Positions 54,986-64,000 of a DNA stretch of 64,000 nt are shown in pieces. The notes below the pieces were generated by a model. It was not told the origin of the DNA. It did no database searches and saw only the letters and a program-made list of their open reading frames with translations. This DNA is from Trogon surrucura (taxonomy: Eukaryota; Chordata; Aves; Trogoniformes; Trogonidae): positions 2,697,501 to 2,761,500 of the forward strand of contig CM036642.1 of the NCBI GenBank assembly GCA_020746105.1, given 5' to 3'. The position numbers and the translations under genes were made by a program. How positions within the stretch are numbered: position 1 is the first letter of the stretch; each line of letters starts with the position of its first letter.

Positions 54986-57900
54986 GGCAAATTGCTAATG
55001 ATAATTAATAGTTGTTCATGATCTCTTTACAGAACTCCAAATTATTTTCTGAGGGGAAGAAAGCAGGGGTAGAGGGTCTCAAGGCAGAGATCACTAAAAA
55101 ACCCCGCGACAGCTATACCTCCCTGCCTGCCCCACCTCCTTCCCCTGCATTAATAGGAAGAACTGGCACCTCTTCTGAGCAGAGGAAAGGGAAAGCAATA
55201 AAGGCTGCAGGTGCTCCTGTATTCACCCCACGTTTTCCCTCTGGCACACGACGTCGCTGGGGAAGGGTAGGAAGGGGGAGTGAGGCAGCGGGAGCGGATG
55301 AACGGGGGTGTTACATTTCTCTTGCAAATGGACGCAAAGGCAGCCCTAATTAAACAGATGTTCTTAATAATACTCTGACAACTGTCCCTGCTTTAATTTG
55401 CTTCAGAGTAAAGATTAATATAACAACGCAACAATACCTTACAAGGGGAGAAAAGGGAGCTGAGCTAATAAAAGGCAGTAGTAGCTTACATGCTATATTA
55501 TTGCTTTTCTTTCTGCTTGTCTAGCGAATATTTACCTCCTCTGGGAGCAGTTTTCATATTTATTTGATCGCTTCTCCAAGCTGAAGCTGACTTTGTGGTA
55601 CGTTGCGAAAGGATTAATGCCAGGGCAAAGAGGTGTGCTGGGTGCAGAGGCACATCAGGGGTCTCCATGGTGATTCTCCAGCCGGAGGAAAGATCCCAGC
55701 GCCGCTCAAGTTAGCAGCGCTATTAACCACAAGCAGTGGGAGCAGAGAATGAATTCCAGAAGAAAACTTTTGAGGCAGTAGCAGGCGAGCCACAGCAGAT
55801 AGGAGATTGCTTTGGGGATGATCCTTAGACCAAAAAGGAGTTTCTTTATATTTCACAGTCTCGGTGTCACAGGCTGACACTGAGTACCCAAATCTGCAGC
55901 ATCACATCTTAGCCTTAAGACACAGTGTGACATAAGCATGAAATTAATCATGTACTCCCAAGTTGCTCTTCACTTTGATTATAACTCTGGGAAGGCTTGT
56001 TAAATAATAAAACAATCCTTGGCTGAGCAATACTCACTTTTGCCCAGTTTGAATTTCACAGACTCTAGCAGCAAGAAGGAAGCCAAGCTCTCTCAAGTGG
56101 GAGAGCTGTCTCTGGTATCCATATGTGAGTCTGTATCTTTTTCTCGGTTCAGGTAATTTAAAAATGCACCTTTCCACAAATAGCAACAGACTATGAATCT
56201 CTGCTTTCAAAAATAAATGAATGCCTGAACATGATGCTTCATATCTAACAATACAGCATCTTCTGGCATTATGTGTGGGCCAAGAGCTAACCTCGGGCTA
56301 AGGCCCACCAGCAAGAAACAAACACAAAAGGGAATCGACCGGCTTATGGATGGCTCCGTCAGATTTCCCCTCCCCAAATCTCTTCCTTCACAACAGCCAG
56401 GAGAGTAACTGGAGGCACTGGAAACACGTGTGCTGTCTGGCGAGAGGCAAGGAGAGGGGCAGAAGCAAGACATGGAGGGAGCAGAGACGAAAGGTGAAAT
56501 GGAAGAAAGAGAAAAGGATGGAAATACGGCAATGGAAAGATGGAAGGAAGAGTCACTCAGTGACAAATGAGTTACTTGCCATTCGGCTATTCTTTAAATA
56601 TTTTAAAGCTCTATTAGTTATGCAATTTGTGAAACTGTTTACGATAATGAAGCCCTCAGACAATACGGGGGAAAGCTAAAGGAAAGAGCAGGAGCTGGCA
56701 GATACATACGTTGCCCTTTGTTGGAATTAATGAGGCTTGTTTACTTCCAGGCTTTTTACAGCTTTCTGAAATGTCAGATGCCACCCAGACTACCCTGGCA
56801 AAAGCACATCACCAGCTTCCCCGCCTCAACCACCCCTGCACCTTGGTGTCTTCATCCCTGCCCCGACTTTCCACTCCAAGCCCCCATCCACTGACGGAGC
56901 TTTCAACGTAGTCTCAAAACATTTTTCACACTGGGGGCTGCAGTTCTCACAAATGGACTCATTATTAGGGGTAACACATCACTGCAGCTGTGGCTGTTAC
57001 ACTTACTGGGGTTAGCAGCACACAAACAATCACCAGGGCTGGAAGGACTGTACAGGAGAAAGCTCTTCTTCAGACCTTTGCACCTAAGAGGTTCCTTGGG
57101 CCTCTGCTCTCAAGAAGGAAAAAAGTTGTGCACGTCTGCTGGAACTACCACAGCCAAACTGATGGATGCTCTGGGCTCGGACTGACCCGGTCTTGTTCTT
57201 GGCAATTATCTTGCATTGCTCTGGGCTCCCCGTTCATTCAAGAACTCTTCCCACCACTCCCCACCAGCATCTTTCTGCTGCTACTCCAGTTGTCCATTTC
57301 TTTCGTACCCTTCTGTCTCAGCTCCAGTGTCCTGGGTGCAGGGAGGAAGAGGAGCCTGTCAAGCAGCCGTCCTAAGCCCATATGCCCCAGGCATATCTCA
57401 GTCCTGGTGACAGAACAAGAATTAATACAGTGTTGCAGGGTCAGCCTGAATTATTTAGTTGCCCCATAAATCAGTTGGCTGGAGTGGTCTCTGCACAGCA
57501 ACACCGCTGGCCATTGCTCATTATTCTTCTCTTTGCTAGGGCTGCCAAAGAGGGTCTCAGAGGTTAATGACAGAAAGTCAATGCCCCTTCCCATTCACAC
57601 ATGCTTGGTTTTCTGCTTCCAAACATCCATCTCTATTGCTGCAGCCAGGCTGACTGCAGAAACATGCCCTGGGGGTGGCTGAATCACAGCCGCCCACACT
57701 TACCACTAGCTCAGACCTCTCTGTCAACAGAGGGAACAGACCTCTGCTCTCCACACCTGGCCCAACGGCTGGGAAGGCCTGAACTAACTCCTGGTTGTTG
57801 CAACCATTTTGACATTCTAACTCTTATTTCCTTCCAGATATTTGTCCTATTTCTCTGTGTGCCCTGACTCATTTAACACACCTTCTCCTGCTCAGGAGGA

Positions 57901-60900
57901 TGGTGGCCCTCGGTACAAACGTGCTCAGCTCCACAGGAACCCCATCCTACCAGCCCTCCCTCTCGTGGCGAGCAGTGATGCTCAGAGGTCCCGGCAACAT
58001 CCTGAGCCTGCGCGGCGCTGCTGCAGGTTACGAGTGAAATGATGCTTTACCTTAACAGCTTGGGTTAGTATTCCAGCAGAGAAAAAGCATGCACAAACCT
58101 GCTCTATGTCCCTCCCTTTTCAGGGCATGGGAAAGACTCATGACCTAATGGGAAGCTCCAAAAATACACAGACACTGTACTTTAACTCTGCTAAGGAATA
58201 CAGAAGACCTGTTCTTGACTATGACTCCACTGGTAATGAATAGTTGTGTCTCTAGATTATTCAAGGGCCTCAAACAGTTTTGGGGGGATAAATAAACCCA
58301 GTTATTTTAATTCCAGAGAGATGTCCCCAAATACACACTGCCACACCGGGCTGCTTCTCTTTTATTGTCTGTGCTGCCCATATGCAAGTCCCTTCCAGCA
58401 TCACCAGGTGTGGGATCTCAACGGAGAATGCGAAATTCACTCAAAGTCTTTAATTTCTATTGAGTTACCGCAGGGTCTAACAGAGTTCTGCAAAGCATGG
58501 GTTCTAACTCAACATTATTCAATTAGTCCATTTTGCCTATTACCATCTGGGTCACTGTTGTCAGGGTTACAGCTGGCTCAGTATTCACCCATAGATCATA
58601 TCTGAAAATACACCTGGGGATGTCAAAAAATAACAGACCTTCAGCATAACGTGATTTCAAAACATTTCCACAGCTGCTTTACTGATCCTGGAGTGAAATT
58701 CAGTTCATTAATTTAGTCTACCTTAAGTAAAGTCAAAATAAGAACATGTTTTCATGTGATCTCTGCACCGAGAGTGGATACAGAGGAGGGTGGCCTGGAT
58801 AACTTTACCTGTCATACAGTTTGCATATAAAGCACTGCTCTTCACACAAATCTAAGGATTTCAAGGGATTCTGCCTGCCTGTGCAAGACAGGCCTTGTGA
58901 GACTGACTGTGGAAATACAAGATGTGCATGAAAACGACAGTGTTTGGGCTATAACTGCTTGCAAACTTGCACAAGAAAGAAAGGAAACTATGAATATTTT
59001 TATTTTCAGTGCTGCTGCTTGCAAACTACAAGCAAGAATGCATGTGCCCACAACACCCCGTGTGCTGGAAAGATTTGCATGATTCTCTTTGTAAAAATGC
59101 CTGCAATTACAACAAGATGAGACAAGAAAGAGAGCGAATCAGCTTATAGGAATGCAGGATTGTGTGATTACGTGCCCACATAGCTGGGTGGGGTGTGACC
59201 GTGCATTTACTCAGTAGCAGCTGAAGGAGGTCAGTTTGGGACAAGCCAGTTGCAAACACAGGATCATCAGGAGGCCAGAGACTCAAGCGACAAGATCGCT
59301 GACATCCCTTGCAGTTCAGGCTCAAATAAGTCCATGTCACAGAAGTACAAAGGGTTTGCAGCTGAACCGTGGCTCGCATTACTCTCCAGGCTCTTGTCAC
59401 AGGGAGTGTGCGCAGCAGTTGGGTGAGCACGGATTGTCTTGTACTCCAGGGAGACAGCGAACTTCCAGACAAGTAGCTTGTTTTCTAAAAAGGCTAAATC
59501 CTTGTTTCTGCTGAGATGTACCACTGGCCTCAAGTTCCCGAGGTCTAAGCAAAGCCATCAGTCACAGTCAGCTGGGCCTGGGCTGCAGGAAGGAGGCAGC
59601 TCCCATCTTTCAGAGACAAGCAGGTACACAGCGACGAACTGCTGACCCGGTAGAAAGGCAACTGCTCTAAACAAATGCATAATGGAAAGACAAACTGGCC
59701 CCTATTTCACTTTCAAGGACAGGACAAGCCAGCTGTTGACTGCTCAAAGAGAGAATCTCCTTCGCTGTCTGTGGATACATGAGCCAAAGACCATAACTGG
59801 AGATACGGCAGGAATAATAAATGCAAATTAGGTGGCATTTCCCCAAGCGTTCAGTGTCACCTGGCTCTGTTTTGGAACTGATTTACCGTACGACAGACAA
59901 ACACTGAGCACGTGTGAACTGTCCCACCAATGAACCGCTCTCAGATCCCTTCCCCAGCTGCTCAGAGAAGCTCACACCCCAGATGAAATTGGTTGTGTGC
60001 ATTTAACGTACAATGGAAGTCCAGCCTTTGCATTATGACTGGTGCCACCAGTTCCTCAACTGCTTTGTGCCACAGAAGTAGCATAAATTGGTAGGGCATG
60101 GCCCAGAGCTTAGCTCAGTTTCCGTGTGATCTCTCTCCTTTACGGGAACTGAAATCACTTTATCCACCACTGAAACGCAGCAAATTCCACCTTGGGTGGA
60201 ATATGACAGCTACTTAAGGATGATGCTCCACAGTCTGAGATAGGAAATGAAAGGAACTGTAACTCGTGCAAATCCAGGGGGAATACAGACAGCCAGAATA
60301 CTAGTCTGCAAATGGGAAGGCATCCCAGAGCGCTAGTACTCAGACATTAGTTTTATATCCAACCAAAGGGCAGTGACTGATACCACACTCTGTGACCATA
60401 TTCCTTTGCCAAGGACCTGATTAGAGGTACTTAATACACCGATGTTCTTGTTGAACAACACCATTTCTAGCAGTACACTAGCATTTTTTTGGAGAAGACC
60501 CACCCTCAACACTGATCAAACTCAATCTGCTTAGCTTGATAACAGTAGCTCCATTAAAAATCTGTCTCCTGCACCTATTTTGCCTTTTTCTATCCCGTCA
60601 TGAGCTCATGAGTAACCAGCTAAGCAGACACTTGATTAAAAATGTGAAGAAAGAAGAAGGAAGATTTAATGCAGAGCTGTTTTAAACTCCCTCCCACAAC
60701 AGGTTTGCACAACTTGTTGCCTGAAATCACTCACACAGAAGAAGGCTGTCTCTCTAAACACAAGCTGTGCTGCCCGGTTCAATTTCTGTTCCTCCCACTA
60801 ATACATCAACTTATCTCAGCCTTCCAGCATCTTTTCAATGGTTCTAATACCTGGCAAAGATTTATGCGGAGATGAATCACGGTCAAATATCAACAAGCAA

Positions 60901-61984
60901 TTTACAAGCAATGTTTCAAAGAGATTCTTGTAGGAGGCAGAGACCTCAGTTTATGGCATGAGAGTTTGATTACTATCCTCTCAACAGAGCCCCTCCAAAC
61001 CAAACGACAATTACCAGACGTAGAACTGAATGCAAAATAGCTCGAGTGGCTGGAATCAGCAAAAACCCACTGGTCACAAAAATCTGCATGAACATAGAGC
61101 TAGAGAACTAATTCCTCTCTCTGCGTGCACAAACATTCACTGAGGATGGTACCTAACGCATTTATTTTGGTTTTTTCACTACTGGTTCCACAGCCTCTTC
61201 ACTCCCTTGCTGTTCTGACTGTGCATGACTAACGTACAGCATCTTGAGGAGCCTTCAGGACTCTTTTTATCAGATCCCTGTACCAAACATGCTCTATCTG
61301 ACCACCTAATTTAATGAAACTTGCTGGGATGAAATATTTTTAAGAACAGCATTCTAGGGGTTGACATCGTCTTGATAATGATAAAGGAAATCATGTACAT
61401 ATTGGGTTTTCTCTTCTCCTTTGAAATGTAATCCTGGGGCTGTGTGTAAAGAAGTAATTGTATTTGAAAAAGAGAAATGGGAGAGTGTAGAGTCAAGTCT
61501 TGTGAAGCTCTCGGCACAGGCAGAGAAGATTTGAATTGGAATCTGAAGCACAGAAAAGGATGGAGAGACAGAAGACAAAAGGTGAACTGAAGAAAGAGTG
61601 GCAGGGGTTACTGGAACAGCATCGGAGGCAGAGGGATGAAAGGACAGAATGAGAGAAAAAAACGTATTAGAGAGACATACGCCTTCGGCTATGTGCACCT
61701 ACTTCTACACACTTACCTACCCACACTTGCTCTTGGTTTTATTTGCCCGTCTCCCTCTATGACCACACTGCTCCCCCATTCTCTCTCTTTCAGCATCCTG
61801 CCTCTCTCTCTCCACACCTCCCACTCTTTCTAAAGGTGCTCTTCCAGGGCATCTCTGCTTCCACTGAAAAGTGTTCTTCCCTCCTCTCAGCCATTCAATC
61901 CATCACAAGCCACATTTATAGCTATCTGGACACAACGAAATTCCAGTTCACTTCTTTTCCTGTAATCTCAGGATTATTCATTTC
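54986..61984. other. AT-rich non-coding stretch, no gene seen
   Basis: No exon is recognised. The frame 56,990-57,469 (+, 159 codons) is hydrophobic and Ser/Leu-rich because of CT-rich sequence and has no signal-peptide-plus-domain layout. Two purine-rich strips at 56,460-56,560 and 61,549-61,662 share the string GGTGAA with a downstream GAAGAAAGAG. An octamer ATGCAAAT lies at 59,821-59,828. Confidence 0.45.
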
Positions 61985-62250
61985 AAAGGGAGGGAACTAA
62001 ATTTAATGAATTTTTACAAACGCTAATATTTTAAGAATAAATTAAGAGGGTGCAACAGGACTTTATTAAAATACAAAGAGATTAGCAAGGTCTCATTCCT
62101 TTCAATTATTAACAGTGTACTTGTTCTCCAGAAAAGTACCCATGAAATTTTAAAACAGACGAAGATGGTTGTTCACTTAAAACTGCTCAGTTAATCTGTG
62201 AGAAATGTTTTATTCAAAGGCATTAAATGAATAGTGCAAGGTTTGATATG
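61985..62250. other. AT-rich stretch with conserved-non-coding appearance
   Basis: Unique sequence with no CpG over most of its length and many AATTTAATG, CTAATATTTTAAG, TCAATTATTAAC motifs. It may be regulatory or simply AT-rich. Confidence 0.2.
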
Positions 62251-64000
62251 CTATAATCTGTCATTCACGTGGCACAGACATGGAGATCGATAAAATGTTG
62301 TGTCAAGAGGAGAGGGGAACATGGCATCTTTCGAGGATTTCTGCTCAGAAGGCTTGCTTCAATTCATGGGATGTGCAAAATCAATATTAAGTCACACATT
62401 TTACAAATGGGATGCCTTTTTGTTTTTTCATTTATAACCGCAGGCTCAGCTCACATTCAGAGGCTGAAATGGGATGAGTGGAAAGAAGAAAACTGTGTCT
62501 CAAAAGCCCTGGTACAAATTTTCACCGAAGGCAAGGAGGTAGTTTTGGCATCGAGTTTGGGAACGGCCACATCACCGGGGTTTTAGGATAATCACTACAA
62601 AGTCAGCCCAGAACTGAATTGGGATGTGGATTATAGGTCATATTGGATCTCTCTCCAAAACCAAGCTCAAAGTAAAATTAAAAGGTCTGGCCTAAGTCAT
62701 GCTAAGAATGGAAACCCACCTAGGAAACACACATCCCATCTGTCTGCTGCAGCCACGTGCAGACCTTTGGGTCAGGCACTCCCTTGCCCCTGCCTGGACT
62801 GAGCTGGTGCAGAGCCTGAACTCCAACTTCAACAACTTCATTTATTGCTTTCACTGCTTGCATTAGAGTAGGGTCAAAAGATAGCCACCTGACCCCAGTG
62901 CCATCAGGGCATATGTTGCTTTTGTTCTGGGAATAAACAAAAGAAGGCCAAAACAGGGAAAAGAGAGGAAATCTAGTATGAAAGGGAAGTGTTTTGCACA
63001 TGGTGCCCATTGTACCAGTAAAGCTTTGAGTACAAGGGTTTCTTTCACCCAGCGTGATTATGGCCTCAAGGCCACGCATAAGGTTTATTTCTGGTTTTCT
63101 TTGAACAAAACGATTGTTGTAAAAGACTGTTTCCTTATGATGCACGGTGTAAATGCACAATACTCAGAAAAGATGTAGCTGGAGACCAGTGCAAGCCCAG
63201 AGGGTAGAATGAGAGGGATACACTCACTGGGTTTCTCACCCCCTTACTTTTTACTTCCTATCTTTCTGCAATTACTGTGCTTTCCAAGGTGAGATTAGGC
63301 AAGAACAAGGCTGTTGATTTAAGCACACAGATTAGTTTTATCTCTCAAGGATACGGCTACTCAGCTTATGATAGCCTGTTATCTGTATTCATAATGAGCA
63401 GAGATGTAATGGAGAATCACCAGACTGCAGTGAGCAGGCAAAGTGAATTGTAAGCAGCGTCTGCATCTCTTTGTTCAGCTCGCTCTGTGCTCTGATAACA
63501 CCAGACCGGGCAAGGAGACGCCAAGTAACTCCCACTACGGCAAGGACACAAAGCCAGGCATTCGAGCCACCGCAGCCAGGGACAGATGCAGCTGGCCTCA
63601 GCTAGTGTAAGCCTAGGGAAAGAAGAGTGAAACGGTGAGGAGACAGTCACTCTTCATTTAAATCACATGACTGGGAACAGAGTACTCAAATACAGACAGG
63701 CTGCCACAAGGTAAGATGCCAGACAAGACCATGTCTGCTCATATCTTTATGGATCTAATGATGAAAACAGGAACTCTTATGTCAAACTGGCTGGAAGGCA
63801 GAGGAAACCAAGAAAGAAGAGGATATAAAAATCATTTTGTTCCTTTCTGGGTTAGCCTGAACAGACCTGCATTGTCCTGGTTTGCTGGGTGAAAAAGGGG
63901 TCTTGGTAATCTGACCTTCCACATCCTGCCTCAGCATTACACAGCTCTTTATACCCCAGTTAATGGAATAATTCTTCCCGCTACACAACAGCCCAGATAC
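62251..64000. other. Window end, no feature recognised
   Basis: No exon or repeat family is recognised. The frame 62,720-63,160 (-, 146 codons) lacks any domain, and nothing suggests continuity with a gene beyond the window. Confidence 0.45.

Noticed and set aside
56990..57469. 159-codon hydrophobic frame as a membrane protein
   Set aside because: Leu/Ser-rich runs come from CT-rich DNA. Two other frames overlap it, and there is no signal peptide followed by a recognisable domain.

Overview
The window reads as nuclear DNA of a bird, most likely a neoavian. The strongest evidence is a CR1 LINE 3' end at about 38,745-39,506 that finishes in the diagnostic ATTCTATGAT-type octamer tail, and a second, 69-bp CR1 tail at 28,200-28,268. 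Two LTRs of the avian endogenous-retrovirus group that begins TGTGCTGG...GGCTGGGATAG...GTTAA lie at 19,058-19,911. Interspersed repeats are otherwise sparse, which also fits a bird. Nothing looks prokaryotic: there are no operons, no ribosome-binding sites, and no long dense open frames.

I could not identify a single protein-coding exon with confidence. The longest ATG-to-stop frame is 245 codons (5,895-6,632) and resembles no family I know; most other open frames overlap one another on both strands in GC-rich DNA, as chance frames do. The window is therefore probably intergenic or deep intronic DNA.

Layout. From 1 to about 22 kb the sequence is richer in G+C, with CpG-dense patches at 374-500, 8,420-8,530, 14,425-14,690 and 21,300-21,530; the 14.4-14.7 kb patch is the best promoter or first-exon candidate. 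The two related LTRs sit near 19-20 kb, one of them collapsed to 119 bp. From about 23 kb to the end the sequence is richer in A+T and contains several stretches dense in TAATTA, octamer and palindromic sequences that look like conserved non-coding or enhancer DNA (24.9-25.1, 32.5-32.7, 37.6-38.3, 53.3-53.7 and 62.0-62.25 kb). One isolated CpG-dense island lies at 54,029-54,195 in this AT-rich half.

Ancient amniote SINE remnants of the MIR/CORE-SINE type can be recognised by eye at 54,847-54,985 (best), 43,688-43,775 (reverse strand), 24,365-24,482, and more weakly at 17,708-17,785, 2,070-2,195 and 42,362-42,395. An old CR1/L3-like reverse-transcriptase tail (reading LWNSLP) lies at 48,296-48,375.

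No genes can be shown to act together here. The most useful leads are the CpG islands, the palindrome-bearing SINE at 54.9 kb, the collapsed LTR next to a full-length relative, and a perfect 10-bp-stem hairpin at 15,771-15,800. All family assignments come from recognising sequence by eye, without a database search.
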